Of a stretch of DNA of 55,554 nucleotides, positions 1 to 8,092 are shown in pieces; positions within the stretch are counted from its first letter, which is position 1; each line of letters opens with the position of its first letter. The position numbers and the translations under genes are program-made. The DNA is taken from the NCBI GenBank assembly GCA_934193095.1, contig CAKPUX010000005.1:1-55554 (forward strand). The letters run 5' to 3'. Under the pieces are notes generated by a model. The model saw only the letters and a list, made by a program, of their open reading frames with translations. It was not told the DNA's origin and made no database searches. This DNA is from an uncultured Dialister sp. Its GTDB lineage: Bacteria > Bacillota > Negativicutes > Veillonellales > Dialisteraceae.

Positions 1-296
1 AGCTGCATCTCGATCTTTCGGATCTCCTTCTTGTGCAGAAGCAGCTTTCTGGTACGAAGCGGGTCGTGGTTGAAAATATTTCCCTGCTCATAGGGGCTGA
101 TATGTGCATTCCACAGGTAGACCTCGCCCTTCTGGATACGGGCGAAGCTGTCACGCAGGTTTGCCTTGCCCGCGCGGATGGACTTCACCTCCGTCCCAGT
201 GAGTGCGATGCCGCACTCATACGTCTCGTGGATGAAATAGTTATGATGTGCCTGCCGATTGAGCGCGATCGGCGGCGCCGTTTTTTTCTCGGCCAT
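1..296 (-). CDS. smpB: SsrA-binding protein SmpB (3' part cut by window edge)
   Basis: The minus strand encodes a protein beginning MAEKKTAPPIALNRQ, followed by the SmpB signature segments HHNYFIHETYECGI, LTGTEVKSIR and a KANLRDSFARI-like stretch. SmpB binds tmRNA and delivers it to stalled ribosomes. About 98 N-terminal residues are visible; the basic C-terminal tail lies outside the window. The ATG at 294-296 has a GGAGAG-type ribosome binding site. It lies downstream of rnr, as in the common secG-rnr-smpB order, but a 260-bp repeat-filled gap separates it from rnr. Its RNA partner ssrA is in this same window at 7.7-8.0 kb. Family assignment is firm. Confidence 0.93.
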   Translation of the reverse strand, partial: MAEKKTAPPIALNRQAHHNYFIHETYECGIALTGTEVKSIRAGKANLRDSFARIQKGEVYLWNAHISPYEQGNIFNHDPLRTRKLLLHKKEIRKIEMQ

Positions 297-558
297 GTAT
301 CTCTCCTTTACGGATGTTGGTCAATTTCCATGCAATACATAGTTTCAAGTTAGGAGTTAGGAGTTAGGAGTTAGGAGTTAGGAGTTAGGAGTTAGGAGTG
401 AAGGTACGGCGCATCAAATTTGGAAGCGCCGTGAGTTTTGTATAAAGCAATGCTGGTACATGATTTGCCAGATGCTCTTCCGGCGAGCTCCTTCCAAAAG
501 GAGGAGGGAGAGCGGGCTTATAAAGGAAATATCCTAATCCCTAATCCCTAATCCCTAG
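297..558. repeat. Composite intergenic repeat between rnr and smpB
   Basis: Positions 351-399 are seven exact copies of the heptamer TAGGAGT. Positions 405-432 form a GGCGC/GCGCC hairpin. Positions 531-560 are three to four GGGATTA-type heptads (as read on the minus strand) running into GTGACTA, which supplies the rnr stop codon. No gene is visible. Confidence 0.85.
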
Positions 559-2589
559 TCACTTCTTCCCCTTCTTCATTTTCTTTTTCGAGTGTGATCT
601 GGATTTTGCAGATGCTCTGGTCTTCTTTTCCAGATTCAGCGGGGAATGGATTTCTCCCATGATGAAGTCGACTTCGCGGCGTTCCTTATCCGCTTTGACA
701 AGGGTCACGCGGACGGGCATCCCCATGGAGTAGGTCGTCCCGGAGAAGCGGCCCTTCAAGGTCATCGTGTCTTCCTGATACATGTATTCGTCATCATCCA
801 TGGAGTCAATGTGGACAAGACCTTCTACGCCATTGTCAAGGCCTACAAAAACACCGAAGCGAGTGATCCCGGTCACATGCGCATCGAATGGCTCGCCGAC
901 GAACGGCACCATGTACTCTGTCATCTTGAGGTCATCGACATCACGCTCGGTATCTGTCGCATTCTGCTCTGTCTCCGAGCAGTGGTCAGCCGCACGCAGG
1001 AGGAACTCTGTCTGTTTTTTGAGCTCTGCCTTGGAGAGGCCATCCAAGATCGTCTGTCGGATGAGGCGGTGTACCATCAGATCCGGATAGCGGCGGATCG
1101 GCGAGGTGAAATGCGTATAGCATTCACTTGCGATCCCGAAGTGTCCGGCATTTTCCGTGCTGTAGCAGGCCTGCGGAAGGCTGCGGAGCGTCATCACCTG
1201 CACGACCGCTTCGATATCTTCTCCCTTCACCGTTTCCAAGAGCTTCTGGATATCCTTCGGCTCTGGATCCTTCGGGATGGAGAGATTGAGTCCCATGATG
1301 GCGATGAGACGCTTCAGGGAATTCAGCTTCTCCTCATCCGGATGCTCATGCACACGATAGATCGACGTATGTCCTGTCTTTTCGAGGAAACGCGCTACCG
1401 CTTCATTCGCCGCGATCATGGCATCCTCGATCATCTTTTCCGCATCACTTCTGATGCGCTTCTCGATGCGAAGCGGTGTCCCCTCTTCATCGAGAATGAC
1501 CTTGTATTCCGGGAAATCGAAATCGAGCGCGCCGCGGCGGGTGCGGTCGGTGCGAAGGGCATCCGCGCAGGCCTTCAGGTCTTCGAGCATCGGCATGAAG
1601 TGTGCAAGATCTGCCGGCATAATGCCCTCATGGAAGGCTTTATTGATCTCCGGATAATTGCAGCGGCGTGCCACACGCACGATGGACGGTGTGACTAGCT
1701 CGGTCTTTACCTTGCCATCCGGCGACACATCCATCACGCAGGACATCGCATAGCGGTCTTCGTCATGGTTTAAGCTGCAAAGATCATTCGACAGCTGGAA
1801 AGGCAGCATCGGGATGACGCGGTCCGCCAAGTATACACTGGTGCCGCGGCGGTAGGCCTCGTCATCAAGGAGCGACCCCTTCGTCACATAGCGGGACACA
1901 TCCGCGATATGGACAGACAGCTCAAAATGCCCGTTTGCCTTCTTCTCGCAGTAGACCGCATCGTCCAGATCCTTCGAGTCAGGCCCGTCGATGGTGACGA
2001 TCGGAAGAGCCCTGAAATCGGTGAGTCCTTTTTCCATCCGGATATCCCGCGGCAGATTCTCTGCCTCATCCAGTAACTTTTCGGAAAATTCATGCGGCAG
2101 ACGGTGCTGTGCGACGATGATATCGATATCAAGACCCTTATCGCCTTTGTAGCCGATGACTTCCGTCACACGGCCCTCCGCATCCGTCCATTCCCCCGGC
2201 CAGCGAGTGACTTCGACAATGACACGCGCCCCCGTGGTGGCATCCATTTCCTGTCCCTCAGGGATCTCGATGTACATATCCACCTTCTCATCGATCGGCA
2301 CGGCTTCACCGCCATCCTTCAGCATCTCATAGGTGCAGACGAAGGTATCATTGGCACGCTCTAAGACCTTCATGACACGGCCTTCCGTATTGTGACGGCC
2401 CGTCTCACTCTTCATCGTCTTCACTTCGACGGTATCATTATTCACCGCATTCAGATGGTCGCGGTCGGAAATATACACATCCTCGTGGTCGTCATCGGTG
2501 ATCAGAAATCCGAACCGGCCATACGACTTGTATACGCCCTGCAGGATCGTCCCCGGCTTATAAGATAAAAGCGTTTTCTTTTCTTCCAT
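559..2589 (-). CDS. rnr: Ribonuclease R
   Basis: This is a 676-residue 3'-to-5' exoribonuclease of the RNB family, which degrades structured RNA and acts with SmpB/tmRNA in clearing non-stop mRNA. An N-terminal cold-shock OB fold is visible near residue 15 (GVYKSYGRFGFLITDD). The catalytic RNB motif is IDGPDSKDLDDAV, with its metal-binding aspartates. A C-terminal S1 domain (FDAHVTGITRFGVFVGL) is followed by a lysine-rich tail ending KKKMKKGKK. I place the start at the ATG at 2587-2589 because it has an AGGAG site about 6 bases upstream; the open frame continues upstream without one. The TGA stop is formed by the first GTGACTA heptad of the downstream repeat. Confidence 0.97.
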   Translation of the reverse strand: MEEKKTLLSYKPGTILQGVYKSYGRFGFLITDDDHEDVYISDRDHLNAVNNDTVEVKTMKSETGRHNTEGRVMKVLERANDTFVCTYEMLKDGGEAVPIDEKVDMYIEIPEGQEMDATTGARVIVEVTRWPGEWTDAEGRVTEVIGYKGDKGLDIDIIVAQHRLPHEFSEKLLDEAENLPRDIRMEKGLTDFRALPIVTIDGPDSKDLDDAVYCEKKANGHFELSVHIADVSRYVTKGSLLDDEAYRRGTSVYLADRVIPMLPFQLSNDLCSLNHDEDRYAMSCVMDVSPDGKVKTELVTPSIVRVARRCNYPEINKAFHEGIMPADLAHFMPMLEDLKACADALRTDRTRRGALDFDFPEYKVILDEEGTPLRIEKRIRSDAEKMIEDAMIAANEAVARFLEKTGHTSIYRVHEHPDEEKLNSLKRLIAIMGLNLSIPKDPEPKDIQKLLETVKGEDIEAVVQVMTLRSLPQACYSTENAGHFGIASECYTHFTSPIRRYPDLMVHRLIRQTILDGLSKAELKKQTEFLLRAADHCSETEQNATDTERDVDDLKMTEYMVPFVGEPFDAHVTGITRFGVFVGLDNGVEGLVHIDSMDDDEYMYQEDTMTLKGRFSGTTYSMGMPVRVTLVKADKERREVDFIMGEIHSPLNLEKKTRASAKSRSHSKKKMKKGKK

Positions 2590-2722
2590 TGTTGTTCTCC
2601 TGTATATGTGCGATGAAATGGCTTCATGGCTCCGCGGGAAGCCCCAAGGAAGCCTCACCATGGACTGAGGAAGCAACGATTCTTTCTCCGGTCACCGCTC
2701 ACTGCTCTTTGCCATCCCTTAA

Positions 2723-2750
2723 TAAAAAAAGGCTTGCTTCTATGCAAGCC
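2723..2750 (-). terminator. Intrinsic terminator after secG
   Basis: On the minus strand GGCTTGC and GCAAGCC (2731-2750) form a hairpin with a 6-base loop, followed by seven T. It lies between secG and rnr, so the two are probably not one simple transcript. Confidence 0.85.
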
Positions 2751-2763
2751 CCTTTTCTTTTCA

Positions 2764-3000
2764 TCAGAAAGTATTCATATATCTTCCAAGCACGAGACAA
2801 AGCACAGCAAAGACAATGCCAAATACCACCGTGAACTTGGAGAGTACAGCATCCTTACCTCTGGTTTTGCCGCCCACAGCGCCTTCAGCACCGCCGCCGA
2901 TGGCCGAGCCCATTCCCGCCTGCTTGGATTCCTGAGCTACGACGACTACGATCACCAGTAAGGAAACAACCATTGTCAAACCAATCAAAAAATACTTCAC
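2764..3000 (-). CDS. secG: Preprotein translocase subunit SecG
   Basis: This is a 78-residue membrane protein with two hydrophobic segments (about residues 2-21 and 56-76). They flank a cytoplasmic loop carrying QESKQAGMGSAIGGGAEG, the typical SecG loop (family pattern ESKxxGLGSAIGGG). SecG joins SecYE in protein export at the inner membrane. The start is the GTG at 2998-3000, because AGAGGAGG lies just upstream; an ATG further out would add a non-SecG extension. Length fits the family. It is followed by its own terminator and then rnr. Confidence 0.93.
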   Translation of the reverse strand: MKYFLIGLTMVVSLLVIVVVVAQESKQAGMGSAIGGGAEGAVGGKTRGKDAVLSKFTVVFGIVFAVLCLVLGRYMNTF

Positions 3001-3074
3001 TCTGCATCCTCCTCTGAATCTACCCAAGGGCAGATCGGCCTTTCCTATCGAATATAAAGCCAATATCAAACCTT

Positions 3075-3103
3075 ATTTTATACTACTCTGTAGTACAGGT
3101 CAA
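3075..3103 (-). promoter_or_regulatory. Sigma-70-type promoter of secG
   Basis: On the minus strand there is a -35 TTGACC (3098-3103), a 17-bp spacer and a -10 TAAAAT (3075-3080), about 75 bp before the secG start. Confidence 0.7.
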
Positions 3104-3974
3104 GAGGAAATAGAATTAGGAGTTAACCCGTGGGCGGGGCGCCCCTTGATTGGGCGAAAGAGGGTTCAAGGTTCAGGGTTCAGGGTTGTGGTGGCGGCTT
3201 CGCCGCGAATATATATGGGGCGATGCCCGAAAGTGGTATTCAAGTCACTAGTCCCCAGTTCCTAGCTACTCATCCCTGCTTTCATACTTCAGGGCTCTGG
3301 TGGCGACTTCGCTGCATTTTAGATGACGGTATTCCCGTATCGTCAGCCTTCCCCTCCTTGCGGGTAATGCTATTAAGTTAAGCGGCAGAACGTTCTTGGC
3401 TCCCCATCGGGGGAGCTGCCCGAAGGGCTGAGGGGGCTACGTAGCGGTATTGCATGAAAGTGTTGGAATATCGATAGCATCGGACTATTCAACATAGCAC
3501 GCTATACCGCTGGCATGCCCCATCTCGCTGCGCTCGAAATGGCGTCTCACTGAATTTTAGCGTCGCTACGCTCCTAAAAATCCAGTTCGCTTGCACATAT
3601 TGCCTTCGGCACTTCCCCCGAAGGGGAAAGCAAGACGTTACGTAGCTAACGATTTCCTTAACTTAATAGCATTGCCCAATGGGGAAAGCAAATTAGTAGC
3701 GGCTTCGCTGCAAAATAGAAAAGGCGATGCCCGAAGGTCTGTCGATCGTAGGTTTTCCTCGTATCGTCAGCCTTCCCCTCGAGGGGAAGGTGCCCCAAAG
3801 GGGCGGATAGGGCACTGGCGGTATGAAAGAGGATAATGCAGATGGAAAAACGTTTTTGCACAAATCACTGCTAGCGAAAGCCCCCGAGCGCCGCTCCGCG
3901 TTGTTTTTTTATAAAGGGCGATGTCCGAAAGTGGTGGGGATAGCCATACGGGGGAAACGCATTTCCCTAATATA
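3104..3974. repeat. 870-bp repeat-filled gap, no gene
   Basis: The gap contains, in order: a GC block CGGGGCGCCCCTTGATTG (3133-3151); GGTTCAGGGTTCA heptads; a GGCGGCTTCGCCGC hairpin (about 3192-3206) with a GGGCGATGCCCG palindrome; a terminal-inverted-repeat element (3366-3673); and a second GC palindrome cluster (3768-3812) also found near 21.83 and 28.20 kb. A third GGGCGATGTCCG copy lies at 3916. I see no coding sequence or RNA gene. Confidence 0.75.
3366..3673 (+). mobile_element. MITE-like element, copy A
   Basis: The ends are inverted: AATGCTATTAAGTTAA (3366-3381) against TTAACTTAATAGCATT (3658-3673). The interior matches copies B (17.23 kb) and C (21.51 kb, inverted) nearly base for base, except for about 78 extra bp (about 3519-3597). 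It holds the palindromes GCTCCCCATCGGGGGAGC and CTTCCCCCGAAGGGG and has no ORF. No clean target duplication is seen for this copy. Confidence 0.65.
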
Positions 3975-4619
3975 TCATTCCCCGCATTCTGCCCCAAGCG
4001 TCTGCCCGATCATCCGTTTCAGCTTTTCCGCAGCCGTCTTTGGCTCTTCGCTCGCCATGATGGCAGAGACGATGGCGAAGCCGTCGATCGCACTTCCTTT
4101 GAAGTCAGGGATGGTCTTCTCATTGATGCCTCCGATGGCGCAGACGGGGATGTGGACGCTGCGCTTGATCGCCTCCAGCGTCTCTCTGGTCGTGAAGTCC
4201 GCATCCGTCTTCGTCTTCGTGGGATACATCGCACCGACACCGAGGTAGTCTGCGCCGTCTGCCTCTGCCTTCAGTGCCTCGGTGAGATTGGCAGCGGAGA
4301 CGCCCAAGATCTTATCTGGGCCGATCATCTGCCTTGCGATGGCCGCCGGCATATCGCTCTGCCCCACATGAACGCCTGCCGCATCCACCGCCAGCATGAT
4401 GTCGATGCGGTCATCGATGATGAGAGGGATATGATAGCGGTCTGTCACTTCCTTCAGCCTGCACGCCCGTTCGTAGAGCAGACCCGTATCCCCTTCCTTT
4501 TCACGAAGCTGCACGAGCGTCACGCCGCCCCGGATCGCCTCTTCGACGACAGTTTCAAATCCTTCTTTGGGCATACGCCGGTCAGTCACAAGGTAGAGCG
4601 TGAGATCAAAGGATGTCAT
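3975..4619 (-). CDS. thiE: Thiamine-phosphate synthase ThiE
   Basis: This 214-residue TIM-barrel enzyme couples hydroxymethylpyrimidine diphosphate with thiazole phosphate to make thiamine phosphate. Visible motifs are LVTDRR at the start, VQLREKEG (substrate pocket), IIDDRIDIMLAVDAAGVHVGQSD in the metal-binding region, GVGAMYPTKTK (diphosphate binding) and AIGGI near the C terminus. The ATG lies inside the end of thiM (14-bp overlap), with GGAGGG as ribosome site, so the two are translationally coupled. Length fits the family. No thiD or thiC is in the window, so this operon supports salvage rather than complete synthesis here. Confidence 0.95.
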   Translation of the reverse strand: MTSFDLTLYLVTDRRMPKEGFETVVEEAIRGGVTLVQLREKEGDTGLLYERACRLKEVTDRYHIPLIIDDRIDIMLAVDAAGVHVGQSDMPAAIARQMIGPDKILGVSAANLTEALKAEADGADYLGVGAMYPTKTKTDADFTTRETLEAIKRSVHIPVCAIGGINEKTIPDFKGSAIDGFAIVSAIMASEEPKTAAEKLKRMIGQTLGAECGE

Positions 4620-5409
4620 ACTTGCCCTCCGCTTCCATGACAGAGGCGCTCATGCTGCCAAGCTCATCCAGGATGCCCATGTGAAAATGACCAAGCCCCT
4701 GATGCCCATATGATCTCCAGGCTCTTTCGCCCGCGATCCCCATCGAGAGCATCGCCGCGGCAGAGGCGCCGAAGGGATCCTCCGGATGCGCACCGACAAA
4801 CGCACCGACGAGTGTGGTACACATGCAGCCGGAACCCGTGATATCCGACATCTCCGGGCAGCCGTTGCGGATATGCATGACCCTTTTCCCATCTGTGATG
4901 ATATCCGTCTTGCCGCTGATGACGACCGTCGCATGCCATTTCTTCGCCAGCATCGAAGCGACCTCTTCCGCGACCTTGGCATCTGCCTGGCCCGCGTCGA
5001 CCCCCTTTGTCGCCACTGCCTCTCCTCCCAGAGAGCAGATCTCAGAAATATTTCCTCTCACGACCGCCATCCGGATCTGACGCATGAGTTCAGCCGCCAT
5101 ACGGTTTCTGAAAGGCGTCGCCCCCACGCCAACAGGGTCAAAAACGACAGGAATGCCGAGTGCATTCGCCTTGCGGCCTGCCACCATCATCGCTTCGACC
5201 TTCGTCACATTGAGCGTCCCGATATTCAGCACCAGCGACTGCGCGATGGAAACCATCGACTCTGCTTCATCCACCGCATCCGCCATGACAGGCGATGCGC
5301 CGATCGCAAGACAGGCATTCGCGCAGTCATTGACCGTCACATAATTCGTGATGTGATGCACAAGCGGTCTTCCCGCTCTGACCTGATCGATATAAGATGT
5401 AAATGTCAT
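4606..5409 (-). CDS. thiM: Hydroxyethylthiazole kinase ThiM
   Basis: This 267-residue ribokinase-fold kinase phosphorylates the thiazole alcohol for thiamine salvage. It shows VHHITNYVTVNDCANACLAIGASP near the N terminus (typical ThiM start), VFDPVGVGATPFR, and the C-terminal anion-hole/ATP motif DITGSGCMCTTLVGAF. The general base is expected at the GSGC cysteine. The start overlaps the stop of the upstream Sel1-repeat gene by 4 bp (ATGA type), and its own end overlaps thiE. No TPP riboswitch precedes it because the upstream DNA is coding. Confidence 0.95.
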   Translation of the reverse strand: MTFTSYIDQVRAGRPLVHHITNYVTVNDCANACLAIGASPVMADAVDEAESMVSIAQSLVLNIGTLNVTKVEAMMVAGRKANALGIPVVFDPVGVGATPFRNRMAAELMRQIRMAVVRGNISEICSLGGEAVATKGVDAGQADAKVAEEVASMLAKKWHATVVISGKTDIITDGKRVMHIRNGCPEMSDITGSGCMCTTLVGAFVGAHPEDPFGASAAAMLSMGIAGERAWRSYGHQGLGHFHMGILDELGSMSASVMEAEGKYDIL

Positions 5410-6944
5410 TTCCTTTTCCCCTTTGCTTTCGTTTTAGCTGCCTTATCCAGATACCGTTCCACCATTTGGGGATTCGGCTCTGTCCCATACCCGCGGCGAT
5501 AGTAATCTGCGAGCACTTCATAGAAATCCTCATTCCGTTTCTCTGCCATTTTTTGTGCGAACTGGAAAGCCTTGGCCGGATTCTCATGATGAAGCTCTCC
5601 CGCCTCCTCGCCGGAGGGGCCTGCAAAATACGTCCACAGGAAGAAATCCATATCCATGATCCGTGCATGCCTTCCATTCGCCGCAGCCTTTAGGAAATCC
5701 TCATTTCTCTTCCCGATATCCGCACCATGGTAGAGATAGAGATACGCAAGAAGCGCCCAGGCCTCCGCGCTGCCCGCCTTTGCCGCCTTCTCACAACAAG
5801 CCGCCGCATGCCTCGTATGCTCAAGATAGGTATCGAAAAACCGTCTCTCGCCCCGCCGCTCGGCAAGCTCTTCAAATATCGGCTCCAGTACCCGCAGCTC
5901 CGTCACCACTTCATTGATATAGTACTGCACCCAGCTCTCACGGCAAGCCTCATGCCCTGCCTGCATTCCCATCTCCAGATCCTTCAGATAGAGATCCATC
6001 CGTCCCCGGCGTCGCTCGATGTCTGCCAGTGCGAAGAGACAGCTCGTATCCCCCGCTGCATGAAGCTTCTCTAGGAAGGAATGGAGAAGCTCTTCGACCT
6101 CCTCATAGCGCGGCGTATCGATATACGCCTGCACCACGCCCAGCATCCCTATCGCAGCCGCTCTTTTCTCTCCCTGATCCCCCAGCTCATAGGAGCGCAG
6201 ATACCAAGCAAGCGCCTTTCGAATTTCCCGATGCACATGAAGGCCAGTCGCATACATCTCGCCCAGCTGCCGGCAGGCGAGCGCACTTCCGGCATCCGCC
6301 GCCTGCCTATAGAGACGCAGCGCACGCGGGATGTCCCGCTTCGTCCCATAGCCCTCGGCGAAGCACACCGCCACACGAAAGAGGCACAGCGCATCGCCGC
6401 GCATCGCCCCCTTCATGTACCAGGAAAATGCCTCCTGATCATCTCGTGGCGTCGAGCCCGCCGTGAAATGCTCACTGTAAAGATCCCCGACCGCCGCATA
6501 CGCTTCATAGATCCCCGCCTTGATCGCCTCTTCCAGCCAGGTGAGTGCGATGTCTCGCACCTCGGTCACCCGAAGCGCATCCTCACGCATGAGCATCCCT
6601 GCCCGGTATGCCCCCCGGTCGACTCCCTGCTGGAAGCTTTCGCTATAGAAGCCAAAGGCCGCCTGATAATCCCGCTGGCGGCCAAGACCCTTCTCACACA
6701 TCTCTCCAAGTATGAGACAGCTTTCCCCATGCCCGCGATCTGCCAGCATTTGGAACGCCTCCTCTGCCTTCTTGTAGTTTTTCTCTGCCAGGAACTGCTC
6801 GCCGAGCGCATAGAGATCCTGCACCGCATTCGTTTTGCCCAGCATCACGGCATGCCCCAGATACTCCATCGCTTTATCGTAATTTCGTATATGAAGATAG
6901 TCCTTCCCCAGCCTCACCAGGGAATCCGCCTCGTCCTCTCTCAT
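5406..6944 (-). CDS. Sel1/TPR-repeat protein
   Basis: This is a 512-residue helical-repeat protein without signal peptide or membrane segment. The N terminus has TPR-like units (DYLHIRNYDKAMEYLGHA, EKNYKKAEEAFQML). These are followed by several Sel1-like units with the A-x-x-x-L-G-x-x-Y-x-x-G pattern (LILGEMCEKGLG, FRVAVCFAEGYGTKRD, CRQLGEMYATGLH), and a last unit ADYYRRGYGTEPN. Such proteins act as scaffolds; no substrate can be named. It is the first gene of the unit that continues with thiM and thiE through a 4-bp overlap, so it may be co-expressed with thiamine salvage. A terminator lies just upstream of its start. Confidence 0.85.
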   Translation of the reverse strand: MREDEADSLVRLGKDYLHIRNYDKAMEYLGHAVMLGKTNAVQDLYALGEQFLAEKNYKKAEEAFQMLADRGHGESCLILGEMCEKGLGRQRDYQAAFGFYSESFQQGVDRGAYRAGMLMREDALRVTEVRDIALTWLEEAIKAGIYEAYAAVGDLYSEHFTAGSTPRDDQEAFSWYMKGAMRGDALCLFRVAVCFAEGYGTKRDIPRALRLYRQAADAGSALACRQLGEMYATGLHVHREIRKALAWYLRSYELGDQGEKRAAAIGMLGVVQAYIDTPRYEEVEELLHSFLEKLHAAGDTSCLFALADIERRRGRMDLYLKDLEMGMQAGHEACRESWVQYYINEVVTELRVLEPIFEELAERRGERRFFDTYLEHTRHAAACCEKAAKAGSAEAWALLAYLYLYHGADIGKRNEDFLKAAANGRHARIMDMDFFLWTYFAGPSGEEAGELHHENPAKAFQFAQKMAEKRNEDFYEVLADYYRRGYGTEPNPQMVERYLDKAAKTKAKGKRK

Positions 6945-7008
6945 GATTTCGCCTCATTTCCGTTTTCTTTTTATTTTACCACGTGACCTTAAGAAAACGG
7001 AATAAAAA

Positions 7009-7045
7009 GGACCGCGAAAAATAGGAAATCTATTTTTCGCGGTCC
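7009..7045 (-). terminator. Strong hairpin terminator after the thioredoxin gene
   Basis: It is a perfect 16-bp stem (GGACCGCGAAAAATAG and its complement) with a 5-base loop, followed on the minus strand by TTTTTATT. Confidence 0.92.
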
Positions 7046-7079
7046 TCACTCACGGAACATGTCTCCGAAACGTCCTGCA

Positions 7080-7394
7080 TCAGCGATTCTTTTCGACGAA
7101 GGCCTTCAGCTGCGGATATCCCACATCGCCATAGCCGATGATGCTGTCCACCGGTTTGCCATCCTTGAAATACACGATATCCGGGATCGTCTCGATGTGA
7201 TAGCGCTCTGCCAGCTCTCCATCCTCATCGATGTTTACGCCGTAGATCGGGATGTTGATCTCCTCCGACAGCTTCACGATCATCGGCTGCAGGCGGCGGC
7301 AGTAGCCGCACCATGGTGCGCTGAAGCCGGCGATCATATCACCCTTTTCCAGCGCCTTGTCGAAATTTTCTGTGCCTGTGATCATCTGGATCAT
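7080..7394 (-). CDS. Thioredoxin-family protein (WCGYC active site)
   Basis: This is a 104-residue cytoplasmic thioredoxin fold. The redox motif is SAPWCGYCRRLQP near residue 28, and the cis-proline segment is IETIPDIVYF. The active site reads CGYC rather than the CGPC of standard TrxA, which usually shifts the redox potential toward a more oxidising or glutaredoxin-like range; the exact role is inferred. The start is the ATG at 7392-7394, with AAAGGAGG 8 bases upstream. The gene stands alone between its own promoter (7437-7465) and terminator (7009-7045). Confidence 0.9.
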   Translation of the reverse strand: MIQMITGTENFDKALEKGDMIAGFSAPWCGYCRRLQPMIVKLSEEINIPIYGVNIDEDGELAERYHIETIPDIVYFKDGKPVDSIIGYGDVGYPQLKAFVEKNR

Positions 7395-7436
7395 GGTTGG
7401 TACCTCCTTTTGTAATATCGAATTTTCTCTATCTGA

Positions 7437-7465
7437 ATCATATCACATATATCGATGAGTGTCAA
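7437..7465 (-). promoter_or_regulatory. Sigma-70 promoter of the thioredoxin gene
   Basis: It has a consensus -35 TTGACA (7460-7465), a 17-bp spacer and a -10 TATGAT (7437-7442) on the minus strand. Confidence 0.88.
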
Positions 7466-7642
7466 TGCAGAAAAGGATGGCAGATCCGCAGATCGGGTCT
7501 GACTCATCCGCTGGATCGTCCCCTGCCTCTTCATCCAAGTGCGTCTTGCCTTGGCTTCTTCGTATGTAAAAAAACGCCTTTACTTCTCGCTTCTTATTTG
7601 CGATCCAAATCCCCCTCGCCATCCGTTCTTCCCATATAAAAC

Positions 7643-7668
7643 AAAAAAGAATCGCATCGCTGCGATTC
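7643..7668 (-). terminator. Intrinsic terminator of ssrA
   Basis: GAATCGCA and TGCGATTC form an 8-bp stem with a 4-base loop, followed by TTTTTTGTTTT on the minus strand. It starts about 10 bp after the tmRNA 3' end. Confidence 0.92.
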
Positions 7669-7678
7669 TATCACTTGC

Positions 7679-8024
7679 TGGTGGAGATGAGGGGAGTCGA
7701 ACCCCTGTCCAAAAAGCCTGTCCCATAAACCTCTCCGAGTGCAGTTCACTGTTTTAAGATTTAAGCAAAGTATCGTACAGGAACAAACTGCCTTTGCCGA
7801 TCTCGGAATTGTTTTCGAAACGAAAGTCCCAAGCATCCTTCCGCTCTATCCTATTGGTTGATGTCAGCCTGCGGTCATAGGAAAACTGCAGGGGACATTA
7901 GCAGATTAGGCTGCTAAAGCAAAATCACGTTTTGCGTTTAGGTTTTTCCACCGTTTAACGGGCAGGTGGGATCCCGACTCGCTGTTTATGTCCCAGAATC
8001 TCCTGTCGAAACCGGTACATCCCC
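7679..8024 (-). tRNA. ssrA: Transfer-messenger RNA (tmRNA, SsrA)
   Basis: The 346-nt gene begins GGGGATGTACC and ends CATCTCCACCA. The first seven bases pair with the seven before the discriminator (one G-U pair), closing the tRNA-like acceptor stem. The T-arm motif GGTTCGACTCC and an encoded CCA are present. The tag reading frame at 7906-7935 reads GCA AAA CGT GAT TTT GCT TTA GCA GCC TAA, giving the degradation tag AKRDFALAA, with the resume codon inferred at GCA after CTAAAC. The ALAA end is the standard ClpXP recognition sequence. SmpB, its partner, is at the left edge of the window. It has a consensus promoter and its own terminator. Confidence 0.96.
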
Positions 8025-8038
8025 AAAGGTACTTATCT

Positions 8039-8067
8039 ATTGTATGCGATAAGAGGGAAAATGTCAA
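8039..8067 (-). promoter_or_regulatory. Consensus promoter of ssrA
   Basis: It has -35 TTGACA (8062-8067), a 17-bp spacer and -10 TACAAT (8039-8044). The predicted start lies about 8 nt before the mature 5' end, consistent with RNase P trimming. Confidence 0.92.
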
Positions 8068-8092
8068 TTTCGCCGCCCGTGAGGACGTGCAG

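Noticed and set aside
6945..7008. TPP riboswitch expected before a thiM-thiE operon
   Set aside because: The gap is only 64 bp and has no CTGAGA-type core; the DNA upstream of thiM itself is coding.
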